Assembly: GCA_001466705.2 (NCBI GenBank)
Contig: LATX02000235.1
Span: 186,001 to 250,000 of the forward strand
DNA: 64,000 nucleotides
Direction of reading: 5' to 3'
From: Moniliophthora roreri
Taxonomy: Eukaryota > Basidiomycota > Agaricomycetes > Agaricales > Marasmiaceae
Positions 35,782-46,803 of this stretch are shown here, piece by piece. The position numbers and the translations under genes are program-made. The notes below the pieces were generated by a model. That model saw only the letters and a program-made list of their open reading frames with translations, ran no database searches and was not told the DNA's origin. Numbering within the stretch: the stretch's first letter is position 1; each line of letters opens with the position of its first letter.

Positions 35782-38259
35782 ATGTCGACTTCCTACTTGA
35801 CCTCACTTTACGCTTGGAAATGGAATAACGCGGAATGTCGTACTAGTTTGGAGGATTTGAAAGGCTATTTCAGTGAAGCAGGTCACGGCTTGGTCGGGGG
35901 TGGTGGATATCGGTTTGCTGATCTGCTAGGTGCGTTGGCGGAGTACTGGATGAACAAGTGAGTCCGTTGCGTGAATGTCTGCGCATTCTCAAGCTAACGA
36001 TACCGCAAACAATGCAGACGAACCGATCCAAGGCGAATGGCCACGAAATGCTTGAACATGATCAGAGAAGCACCCCATCTAGTCGGAAGAATCAACACGT
36101 TGCTGTGGGCTGGCGATGGTGACACACGATTACTCTGCGCAGGCGACCGAGGTCTTGCCAACATCGACGACCTAATAATGGTGATTTCGTGCAGGAAAGG
36201 CTACCTTTGCTGCATATCAGAGGACGACCAAGACCGTCCGCCATTTATGGATTCCCCGGAGCTCTCGGGCTATCTAGCCAATCATACTATTTTCCACGTT
36301 ATGGAGTGTTTGAGGGGGATCAACACCCGGTGGGCACCGTTCGTGATGGAGCTGCTTCAGTTGGTGAGATTTCTACTGGCATTTTCGCTGAGCCTCGATC
36401 TCATCGCCAAACCACTTCTAAGGGACTTGACGCTTCTGCCATTCCGCGGGCTGATTGCATAACGTTTATACGATACCTGAGTTGGTTGCATGGTGTCCTT
36501 CCACCATCATTCTATGTCTCTGGCATCTCACGGAAAGGGAAACATCCTATATCAGGGGGTGGCTTCGCTGTAAGTACATCCTGTGTGGAAACTTGGCAGG
36601 GCTAATGAGCACGGACAGGACATCTGGAAAGGCTGTATTGGTGATAGACTCGTTTGTATTAAGGTACTCCGAGTGTTCACAGATACCTACAAGCGAAGAG
36701 CTGTCATGAAGGTTCGTTCTCATCATTCAAGCGCTGATAGTTAGGCTCACTGTTCTCTCCAGGATCTCAGTGGCGAGGTCTTGCTCTGGCGACAGCTCCG
36801 ACATCCGAATATTCTCCAATTCCTTGGTATCAACGACGAGGACTTTACGCCTAGCTTCGCCATAATCACGCCGTGGATGCAGAATGGGAACCTTGCAATG
36901 TATTTGGAGCGGAGGTCATACTATTCACTCTGGCAAAAGCTATCAATGGTACGCCATTCCATCTCCCAGGCACTCGAATCAAGCTCACTTCTTCGTCTAT
37001 TCGCAGGCTCGTCAAGTTGTAGAAGGCCTTCGTTACCTCCATCGACATTCTCCCCCGATCGTACACTGCGACATCAAGGCAGTGAGTACACCAGTGTCAG
37101 CTCATTGATACGAAACTCAACTCGAAATTCCGTGGCATTAGGGCAATATCCTGGTATCCGACGATGAAACCTGCCGTATCGGAGACTTCGGCCTCTCTGT
37201 TGTCGAGAAGAGCTCACCTTTCACCGACTTTACCGATACATTCGAAGTTCGAGGCTCACTACGCTGGCTAGCCCCCGAACTCATTAACCCAGGTATCTCC
37301 GATGCTGATGCGAATGGTGATTTGGGTAATGCCTGTGGTCGAATAACGAGGGATATTTATGCGCTGGGGTGTACGATTCTGGAGGTGCGTGTACAGGTAT
37401 CTGCCTTGTACTTGCGCTAACGTGTGTCGGCCAGGTTATAACCGGAAAACCACCATTTCACGAACAGAAATCCGATATGAGAATCATGATTGACGTTCTG
37501 AATGGCGTGAGGCCGGTGCATCCCGAGGTCTGCCCAGATACGATATGGAGTCTGTTGGAACTGTGCTGGGAAGAGGACATGGAAAGCAGGCCAGAAGCGG
37601 AGTTGGTGCTTGAGTTGCTGGATGTATGGTTGACTACGAATACGCCGCCTGGGGAGGAAGAGGAGTTGGTGCGTGCGTTGGATCTGGATTTGGGCACGAA
37701 CGAAGAGGAAGAGGATCGTACGACCGAGAAACCGAGAGTTGATTCGCCGTTGCTCTGGGATCTTGAAACTGACAATGTGGACGCGGAGGTTGAAGCGGAA
37801 GAGAATAACATAGATTCTTTGCTGGCCTCGCTAGCACACTCTAAACCGCCCCATAGAGAAGACGAGGCAAGAGACGATACATCCATATACAGTGATGCGA
37901 CAGCATCGTCGCTGGAGGCGAGCCTTTGGTCGGAGGATACCTTGCCACCTCAAACTCCCGTGTCTCCCCCGTTACTTGACGAAAACACTGTATCCGTGTC
38001 CTGGGACGATGCCCTTGTATCCGAGTACGCTATGTCTGCCATCACTGTTCCGACACATGTACACTGGGAGCAGTCAAAGTCGGACTCGGAGCTGGTGTTA
38101 GCATCCTATAATCATGACTTGGATGATCCAGAAGGTCATCGCCAGTCTGAACCTTTGTTCCCTTTCGGATTACCTACAGAGAGCGTTTGGAACGATACCG
38201 AGCTTCAAGGGGCATGGAAGTGGTTCAGGGAGCGGAGGGCGAGGAAGAGAGGTTTATGA
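35782..38259 (+). CDS. TKL-type protein kinase
   Basis: The kinase domain runs from about 36480 to 37620 through six or more exons. FYVSGISRKGKHPISGGGFA is the glycine loop region, VCIKVLRVF holds the ATP-binding Lys, and HPNILQFLGI the alphaC-beta4 region. IVHCDIKAGNILV is the catalytic loop (HCD instead of HRD), IGDFGLSVV the DFG motif, LRWLAPEL the APE equivalent and RPEAELVLELL the last helix. The domain is complete. A tail of about 210 residues (37630-38259) is very rich in Glu and Asp and in Ser/Thr, probably disordered. An N-terminal region can be linked from the ATG at 35782 across an intron at about 35958-36017 (MSTSYLTSLYAWKWNNA to WMNKRTDPRRMA). The join between this part and the kinase domain (36180-36450) is uncertain because two frames are open. 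Substrates are unknown. Confidence 0.8.
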
Positions 38260-38604
38260 CGTCAAGGGATCTAGGGACTGTGTTTCGTTGCTTCGTTGTG
38301 TGCATCTTGTCATGACAGATATTCGCTGGTTATCTCGGACATATTGGACTTCCATTTGGTAGCACATTTCTTCTTGTATCAAATCCGGGGTAAGGAGAAG
38401 CTCGTTTATGATAATGAATTATCATGGTCCGCGAAGCGCGGCGCATGCTCTTGCTATTGAATGGTAGCTATGTGATTGACAAATCTTTCGCCGCTAAATC
38501 CTCAGCGGGGATAGATGGAATCTTCCTTTGGCTGAGTAAGGATTATCGGTCTGCATCATATTCCCGTGTGCCCTAAATCGATGGTTTCGCTTTTACCCTT
38601 CACC

Positions 38605-39526
38605 ATGTCAGATGCCTACTCAAAAATTATTCTAGTCACTGGGGCCAATGATGGCGTCGGCTTTGAAATCGCGAAACAACTTGCAGAAAAAGGCCACAAG
38701 GTATACGTAGGTGCAAGGAGAGAAGAGGCTGGAAAAGAAGCAGTGTAAGTAGTCAATGTTCTCTTCCATTCGCAATTTATTGACACGTCTCGACATCGGG
38801 TTTCAGTGCAAAATTGACACAAAAAGGCCTCGATGCACACTTCCTGCTTCTAGATGTGACGAACCCCGAGTCGGTGAAGGCCGCGAAAGAGCTTTTTGAG
38901 AAGGAGAACGATCGATTGGATGTTTTAGTGAACAATGCAGGTGTGTGTATCGCTGATATACATTTGGTTCTCGACTTGAGCTACATCGGCGCTTTCCTAG
39001 GTATTCTCTGCGCGTTCGCGAACCCGAGCGAAGGAGACTATAAGGAATACCAACGCGTCTTCGACACCAACGTATTCGGTGTCATCAGCGTCACAACAAC
39101 TTTTATGCCCCTCATCAAGAAAGCAAAACCAGGATACGGTGCTGTGGTCAACGTAACCTCAGGATTAGGATCCAATTACCACAACGCTACCGCTGAAGAA
39201 GGGCGGCGATACAACACGGCGAACGCATACTCTGTTTCGAAAGCAGCGCTTAATTCGTATACCATCGGATTGGCGAATGAGCTGCGTGATCAGAAGATTA
39301 GAGTAAATTGCATCTGCCCGGGCCTTGTGAAGACGAAGTTTAACGGATATATGGAGGCTGGAAAGTCGCCTGAGGATGCGGGGAAGTTGTTAGTTCCTTG
39401 GGCGCTGCTGGGACCTCAGGACGACGATAAGACATGTAAGTGAAATTATGTCTGGTGGCACTGGTAGTGATGACGAACATGCTTCTAGGTCAGTTTTACA
39501 GCAACGGGGAAGTTAGAGCGTGGTAG
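38605..39526 (+). CDS. Short-chain dehydrogenase/reductase
   Basis: Four exons, 38605-38744, 38807-38940, 39001-39435 and 39489-39526, give 248 residues, the usual SDR size. IILVTGANDGVGFEIAKQLA is the Rossmann TGxxxGxG site. LLLDVTNPES binds the adenine part, and VLVNNAG is the NNAG motif. VNVTSG supplies the catalytic Ser, and AYSVSKAALN the YxxxK pair. ICPGLVKTKF is the PGxVxT segment. This is a classical carbonyl-reductase-like SDR, using NAD(P)H to reduce a carbonyl or the reverse; the substrate is unknown. The ATG at 38605 has a good context (CACCATGTC); another in-frame ATG at 38581 would add eight residues. The last exon encodes FYSNGEVRAW, an SDR C-terminus. Confidence 0.9.
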
Positions 39527-39577
39527 ATTCGTAGCAGTACTGTTGTATACACGACGATAGCATGTAAGCTCAAGAAC

Positions 39578-39953
39578 CAAGGGGGGTCCAAAAACTTAAT
39601 AAGTACACGAGGTCGAAAAAAATTTTAAGGCCGAGTGGGGGTGGTACCACCCCCCCCCCTCCTGCCAAATATGTTATCCCCACAGACATATCCAAAAAAG
39701 GTAAGTCATTTTCCAGGCTCGTCATCATCAATGTCGCTCACCTTCTCCCATGTTGATATTAACTTCCTGTTGTCCTGAAACCCTTGGAACTATGGGTGAG
39801 ACTCAAATAATGAAGTAAATATGTAAATTTTTGAAGGTCCCAAAGCCCAAAAAAAGCCTGTCAGAAGCATGATTTAGGTGAGGTCCGAAAAATTTTTAAC
39901 GAAGTTCGGACCCCCCACCTCGGACCGGAAATTTAGGTCCTGCACCCCCCTTG
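39578..39953. mobile_element. 376-bp hAT-like MITE
   Basis: An exact 8-bp direct repeat TCAAGAAC flanks the element (39570-39577 and 39954-39961). The ends are CAAGGGGGGT and its reverse complement. Inside are G/C homopolymer tracts (39650s, 39911) and the related subterminal phrases GTCCAAAAACTTAATAAG and GTCCGAAAAATTTTTAACG. It is non-coding. An 8-bp target duplication suggests the hAT superfamily. It sits directly behind the dehydrogenase gene. Confidence 0.75.
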
Positions 39954-40159
39954 TCAAGAACGGTCTAAGTTAATTTAAACAGTTGACACAGACGTACTTG
40001 TAATATATTGAAAGCAAATAGGAAGCAGTCACGATGCAGGAACGACAACAAAGAAGTGAGAGAGGGAAAACAGAGTAGGAATGCTGGCATGTCCGTGAAA
40101 AATGACATTATAATGAGTAGGAATGGGTGAAAAGTGCCGAAGTAATTTATGGATAGGTA

Positions 40160-40731
40160 TTATTCGCCACGGCTGGAGGCTTTGTATTGACTCCATACGC
40201 GTTTCTCTTGCTCTGTTTCTCGCTTCTTAGAGCATTAGCATGAAGAGTTGAGAAACATAACTAGAAGACACGCACAAGTATCCTGCGCCGAATCTTTGCA
40301 ATCTTCCAATTCAACACCATGGGCGCTTTCCAGCGTGTCCACAGAAAAAAACCAGCGTAATCCGTCCAGCCCATGTCATCAGAAGAGTATTGCTTGTCCC
40401 GAAGATCGGATATAACTGTATCGAGGCTAAATGTCGATGAAAAAGTAAGATTGCGCAAAGGGGATGTTGGGCGTACATACCTTAGAAGAGTTGTGCGCAG
40501 GTCATCCTGCGACGAAGTTCTACCATTTTCCATCTCGTTCGTAATCATTTGGAGCCTAGTATCCACGATGGCCTTTTCCAAGGCAGAGAGGGAGACATAC
40601 GGGCGAATGAACTTGCATAGCCCGGCGACCGCAATGGCAGCGAGGATTAATGATAAAATAGACGTGTTTGAACAGTTAGAGGATTCAGTAAGCACAGTAG
40701 CTGCCTCTACAGCCGTCACTGCACCGGACAT
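40160..40731 (-). CDS. Orphan small protein with one membrane segment, intact copy
   Basis: Three exons, 40731-40481, 40426-40276 and 40225-40160, encode 155 residues with all phases in agreement. The N-terminus (MSGAVTAVEAATVLTESSNC) is followed by a hydrophobic segment of about 19 residues (SILSLILAAIAVAGLCKFI). Next come a helical region with VDTRLQMITNEMENGR, then SSDDMGWTDYAGFFLWTRWK, and a strongly basic end (KIAKIRRRIL, KRETEQEKRVW). Its paralogues at 7715 and 26635 are decayed but keep exon order and splice phases, which supports the gene model. No known family is recognised. The single membrane segment with a basic cytosolic tail suggests an integral or tail-facing membrane protein; the role is unknown. 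Confidence 0.7.
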
Positions 40732-40940
40732 GCTTCGAGACTAGGGGAGGCGTCTACTGAGCGCTTCGCGGTCGTGGGCGTCTGGCAAGCGCTTGGGGGG
40801 GGAAAGGAAGTTTTTTGAGCTCCGACTGAAACCAGGCGATTAGATGACGCCCAGTGCCGGCGCTAATTAAACGCTTATTGCCGTATCACCAATACCATTT
40901 TTACGTTGGCTCATCAGAATCGCAAGTCATCACTATTCAG

Positions 40941-42743
40941 TTATTGACAGCAAACAGCAATATGCTCGTCCTTGTTTTTCCAAGCGAGCCAGCGCTCCGG
41001 CACCCAATCCGGTATGATCCATTTTTTGCCTTGCATGTCAGCGAGTAGCATCGACGCGATGACTTCGGCACTGTTGGAAATATCAACGTTAAACCAACGT
41101 CGGTCGAAAAAGGGACGAACCATCCGAAAGCTCTGGGCATCCCATGTCCATTATAACCAGCAGCAAGGTACTGTCCTTCGTATTCCTTCATAGGAACGGG
41201 ATGATCTGGATCAAGCACTACTGGGCCAAGCTGTGTCACTATCTGAGTATGCGACGGCAGTAATAGAGGAGATGTACTTACAAAGGGATCCCCGGTCTTC
41301 GTGTACCCCATGATGCCGGTCTGTAACGCGAAACGTTCGATCGGTCCAAGCTCACGGAAAACATCAAGCTCACCCATTCATGCTCAACTCTTCTCTGATC
41401 TTCCTGTCCGCCATCGTACAAACTTCCAAGAAAGTCTCTTAACGCTTTCCCAACCACTTCGTTGCAAGCCGAATCGTCCGAGACATAGAGCTCGTATCGG
41501 GTCTTCTTCGCTGCTTCGCGCCCACCACCGAGGATGACGAGAGGTACGTCTTCCTCGAAAGTACGGCTTGGCCGGGGAAACCAGTATTCAAACCCCTCGT
41601 TTGCGTCCCAGGACACCTTTCTTAACTCCTCCCGCTCCCTCCCGCGTTGAGGTGAATGGCGAACAGCTACCACCTGTCCACGAGTAGGTATAATTCCTGT
41701 CGGACCATGCATCTGCGGGAGGAGATAGGCCGCATACCCGTTGGTAGCGTGAATGATATAGTCCGCGTGAAGTAGGCCACGAGGTGTTTGGAGAGTATAC
41801 CGACGTCCGCCTCCTTTATTTCTGGATATCGACAAAACTGGAGTGGATGTGTGTAGGTGAAGGTTGAGAGCGTCTTTGGCGACTTGAAACATGTGCGTGA
41901 CGAGCTTGAGAGGCCATAGATTGTGCGCTGAGAATCGGACCCCCGGATAATGCGTTCCATAGCGCTGATAGCGGGGCGCTGATTAACATTGATATGAAGA
42001 TGAGAGTAGTTGGCGCTCACTTACCTCAAGCATGTCATCTTTGTCAATCCATTCAACGTCATTAAGCATTAACCCTGCTTTGATGGCGGCTTCAAAGTCT
42101 CTCCGAGCAATTTCTTCTTCCACGTCAGTGACGAACAGCGTGATATGACCGCCTGTAACGAGATCGATATCCTGTGCTATGCGGCTCTCTTCGACAAATC
42201 TGAGGATGGTCTGGACAGTTCTGCGTTCGAACTCAAAGGTCTTGATAGCCTCAGAGGCACTGTATGTCTTCTCCAGGTCGTGGAATTCTAGAAATGGATT
42301 CGGGGTAAGATGTCCACCATTTCGCCCTTTGAGCTGACTGAGTCATTTATGCCAGGAAATGAGTCATGAAGAAACGGACCTGTAGCCCCAGAACCTACAA
42401 CACGCCACCGTCAATTTAAGAGTTAAGCAAACCCGAATGAAAACCAACAAAAGTCCCTGGCTTCCAGGATCATAATCTGCTTCTCAAATGCTCCGAGTCC
42501 CAACCTAGCGAGCTGATATGCACACGAAACTCCCGTTATCCCTGAACCGATGATGCAGATATCGATATCATTGCTTGCCAAAGGCCCGGTGCTGCCTTCC
42601 TTCGCCAAAGGATTCTCGGATAGCCAGTAAGATCTTGTGGGATTCGATACTGGAAGACATGGAGAAGGTATGTTCGGAGATTTTTCGCGAAGAACATTCA
42701 TAGATTCGGAGAGCTGTTGGGTTGGCACAGACAATTGAGCCAT
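40941..42743 (-). CDS. FAD-dependent oxidoreductase, DAO (glycine/D-amino acid oxidase) family
   Basis: Seven or so exons on the minus strand. After a Pro/Ser-rich start the FAD site reads DIDICIIGSGITGVSCAYQL, then MILEARDFCSGATGRNGGHL, which is the usual DAO GATGRNGG signature. An internal part has RYGTHYPGVRF joined to WPLKLV. HADYIIHATNGYAAYLLP is the second FAD-binding strand, with GIIPTRGQV after it. The C-terminal FAD-binding part is GQYLAAGYNGHGMPRAFG. All major DAO elements are present. Members oxidise amines, amino acids or related compounds, yielding H2O2. The start is the ATG at 42743; the upstream GTG-initiated extension is not used. The last splice (TTCGGATG / TGCCGAAG) and the Glu-Arg join at about 41960-42025 were chosen by homology. 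Confidence 0.85.
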
Positions 42744-43310
42744 AACTGTCACCGACGTGGTCGTGGTCGTGTCGGAAGCCGAGTATGTCACACGTGATTT
42801 CTACCTTTTTTCTTTCGGACCACCATGATCGTCGCTCCCTTGCGGCCTCGTTCCGGCTATTCGTTACCGGAAATAACGCTGAATGGGAGTGTTCCATTGT
42901 TTAAATGAGAGGAAGTGGCGTGAGATGATAAAAATTCTTTGTCGAAACCAGCTGCGCTCGCGATCGGTCTCATTATGTTTGTATGATGCGCATTGTTGCT
43001 TGGACCGTGTTCACGAAAGGTCAGTGCACTCAAAACCTTCAGTCGTCATTCAAACGGCTCTAGCTTTCAATGCTGTTTCAACATAGTGTTCAGCTGCTCT
43101 GTGGTGAAAGAGAAGGTGCCAAGTTCCCATTATTAGGATATATGTGAAATCCGCTAACAGAACATGTCCGTATCTGTACTTTGCCTGTACTGAGAAACGA
43201 CGCGAGATTACAGCGTTCTTGAAATCAGAATCGGACCACCCTAATAAAAGGACCAAGCCTTATCAAGCTAGCTACTCGTACATAGACATCATCAATCGAA
43301 ATAAAATGGT

Positions 43311-44390
43311 TCACAAACTGTTGGCAGAAAAGTCATGCCAACGTGGTAACTCCCCAAGCGTCTCCCTAACACTCCTTCTCCAATGAATGTAAGCACTACA
43401 GTGATCACAGTGAATTTTACACGACGGTAATGTTTGACACAGAGTCAACGCCCTTGTAAAATTATCCACTGAATGCGGCATGAAGTCTGAATGGTTGAGG
43501 ATCGATTTGATGTTTTCCACAAAATGTTCGAGGGTCGGACAGGGCATGGGGCAACCATCAGCTCGTTTGTGATCTTCTCGTACTCGGATATTGTCTACAG
43601 CTGCTTGAAATAACTTGGAGCGATGGAGCCAGGTTTGCTGGTATTGAAGCTGCGCCAAGTTAGCCATAATCACTACATGGCCGACGTTGAGACACAAAAC
43701 TCACCCATATCCGAAACTGATTATGATGCGGCCCAAATATTCTCATCGCAGCCAGTATGGGTACATCCATGGTTCGACGAGCAACCTCATCTATCAGCTC
43801 GAGATCTGAGTGGACAGCTTTGAATCGAAGGACCTTCAAAGCCGACTCTCCCGAGTGCTCAGCAAGAGTCCTGTTGGTTAATTCTAGTGTGAGATACATA
43901 CCAACCCAGTTATCACCATACCTCAAAGCCATGCTGCACGCCACGAACGCAGAATGATTCCCATACTTCTCCGCTGCATCTCCAAGAGCCAGGACAAGGT
44001 CAATGTCGATTCTGGAAAGATCTACATGTCGGTGATTGTGCGTAAAAGCGAGGAATAATTTCAAAGTATTGGCATCTTCCGTCAGTTCGACGACGACGTC
44101 GAGTTCGTGTGTAGTGGAGCCTTCCAGAGGGAATCCTTCACTGAACAATTCGAGGTTTCTGGAATGAGCGCCTAGGAGTACGCTGTCGGAAGACTTGAGG
44201 ATGATGTCGACCGGAAGCAAGCAGCCCTCGATTGCTGACGTGAATGGTCAGCGGCGAAAGGTCGACGGAAAACCCGCGTACCTTCACATTTTGGTACTAA
44301 TGGTTGTGAGCTCAAAGAACGACGCAGATTTTGATATAAGTACTCACCTAGTCCCAGGTTGAACGAGCCGCCCAGCGAATAATTCTCCAT
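43311..44390 (-). CDS. BTB/POZ domain protein
   Basis: Four exons, 44390-44348, 44332-44318 (15 nt, approximate), 44234-43705 and 43649-43311, give 308 residues. The BTB core reads LLPVDIILKSSDSVLLGAHS followed by LFSEGFPLEG, VVVELTEDANTLKLFLAFTH and a helix set with LVLALGDAAEKYGNHSA and VACSMAL. This is the Agaricomycete form of BTB with a long C-terminal extension. The tail has Cys/His-rich stretches (CQTLPSCKIHCDHCSAYIHW) that could bind zinc, but the pattern is not a known finger. BTB proteins dimerise and often act as Cul3 adaptors or in transcription; which applies here is unknown. The 15-nt second exon is inferred from splice sites and keeps the frame. Confidence 0.8.
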
Positions 44391-44399
44391 GCTACCTGT

Positions 44400-46800
44400 A
44401 GGCCACGATGAGAGCCAAGATTCCTAAACTAGACGGTGACTCGCCAGTAATATACTAGCCAAAGCGGGTCCCTGGCGGGTCCACGTGTCCCCGTTCTTAA
44501 TAACATCCGCAGAAAGCCGTCATGTTGATGTCACAGTGCGGCCATAAGGTAGCTCATAGTGTGGAATTATTGTGGGCGAGCAGGAGGCGAATGCTCGGAC
44601 AACGAGAAAAGTACTATGTTCGTCATGGAGAGTCGGCAAGGTAGAGACTGCCTAGTGGGTAGCAGGCTCTACAAACTGGGTTCGCTTGTGGTCGGTAGTG
44701 GCGATAAGTGGGGCATCGATACGGTGACGTTCGGTGATGTGGCTGTCAGCCAAGAATTTCTTACGGCTTCGGGCTTCTGCGGTCATACATAACCCTTTGT
44801 GAGTGATCAATGAATATCAAATTATGCGTGTGTATACAGGCCAGCAGGGGCTGTCGACTAGTGAACATATTGAACTGACCTTGATATAATGCGTCTTCCA
44901 AACACCGAGTGGCGTAAAAGCGCTCAGCGACAGAGCAATCAGCCTGCTCTTGATCGCTGGGATTATAGGCACCATTGAGCTTCGGAAAGTTTGAAAAGTA
45001 TAGAAATGGCTGAGCTGAACGTACGCGTTGATCATCCACGGCCTCGACGATATATGTGGCCTAGGTAAAGAACCTCCCGTGCACTTATTCCCCATGGAGG
45101 TGCAGTCGGCAGCGATGTTCTCATACATGTAATGAGTGTTACAGCTTCGCTCCCAGGTTCGAAGATAGGGATCAGCCTCTCGTGTAAATCTGGGAAAATG
45201 TTAGATACTTGTTGAGAGTCGATGGTAAGGCGTACCATTCACTACAACTACCTCCATAACTTTTTGCTGTTCGTGTACTTCAATACCCATGTCCATGGCC
45301 CATAATGCTGAGGTATAGAGGCAAGATTGGTGGTAGCAAGTTCTTCTGAAGCGTATCCGTTAACGACAACCAGACGCAGGCTGGGATGAAAAAACCTACC
45401 TCATCCAACCCCTACAACACGGGATCATCACAGAATCTCCCAAAAGGGTGATACGGAGGCATTCCTTCCAGCGATATCCCCAAATTTGCGCCAAGGATCG
45501 CAGGTGATATGTCTCTCCGGTGAGGGAGAGGGATTTTCGGAGGATGAGGGTGATGTAGCCGTAGGGAAGTATTCGAGGCAGATTTGGGCGTGTTATGGAC
45601 AGAGATTGACGGTCGAATATCTGAATAAAACTAACTTGAGCAATATTGTAGAATTGAAGAAGACGGAGACATACCTCAGTACCTCAATAACCCAGATTTT
45701 TACCCGTGATAGACGAATGACCGTCTCAAGATGCCGTTCCGTGCATGAGATACTGAGGACGACGCGTTCGCAGATGGTTCAGCAGGCCATTATGAAAACA
45801 ATCCTAATGAAATGCACTACATGAGCGACGAGATGACTGGCGCTGGAAGAGAACGTACAACGCCAGTAACCTATTACACGCTTGCGTAACTGTTCCATTC
45901 TTGGCGTTCGTTCTTGGAGAATGTGTAGCTTTCACAGCTCTAGAGACGTGAAAACAAAGAGCATGAGGTGCGTTCTAGGGATGGGGAGAAGAAATGAAAC
46001 TATACCTGCAGTGCGTAGAATGTTCGTTCTTAGTTCCAATGGTTCCTACGTCATTGAACCGAGCCTCTCAGCTCGGGAGATTAAATTCCTGCATTGTGTA
46101 AATGAGCAAGCATGTGCGCAGACCGCCGGACAGTAGGATGACAAGTCACTGACACCTAGCAATAGAAATACAATGTTTAAGGGGGCAAAGGTAACCTCGA
46201 GAATGATATGGTATATAGCGGTTCGGAATGGTGCATGAAAGGCCGCCGCGTTTGCTTCCTCAGGACTCTGCATTTTCAATTTCATATTAGTTGCCTGGTT
46301 GGGGTGACAAGTACAGACTCTGACCTCTCCTAGCCGCGGATATTACGCCTTTGCAGGAAATTTTAGTTAGCGTTGGGCCAAAAGTCCTGAGCACGTTGAT
46401 ACACTGCAGCGAATTGTCAGAAAACGATAGATGCGGTATTTTCGAGGAGACACCTTTCTGCCAATATGTTCCCATCTTAATGCCAGATAGCGGATACCAA
46501 TTTGACTTGACATTTAGTTCCTCCTTTCTGACCGATTCCGTGCGAAGGATTCAGGACATGATGTCCTTTAACCATAATTCATGATATGAAGGTTTTCGGG
46601 GAGGGATAAGCGAGGAATTCGTGGTAGAAGGTGATATAAAGTAAGGTGGAGGTTTCGTGCAAAGATGGTTGTTTGTTTGGAGCAAATTTCGGGTATTCGG
46701 GATATAATCGGACCGCTTAAGTCTCCGAAACCCCGAAGCTGCGGGGATTGCCGTGGAGCATAAGCGCTTCAGTTACCCGAAACTTCGCTTGCCTCGAATC
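44400..46800. other. Unresolved region, possible minus-strand gene
   Basis: On the minus strand, a frame starting near 46285 (MKLKMQSPEEANAAAFHAPF, then a hydrophobic stretch) ends at a GT donor near 46160. Shorter open segments follow down to 44800. They could be exons of a membrane protein but no family or complete splice chain was found. The plus-strand frame at 45486-45824 is probably a shadow. Confidence 0.25.
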
Positions 46801-46803
46801 ATC

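Noticed and set aside
37458..37886. Ser-rich minus-strand ORF of 142 codons
   Set aside because: It is the complement of the acidic kinase tail; Glu/Asp codons read Ser/Leu on the other strand.
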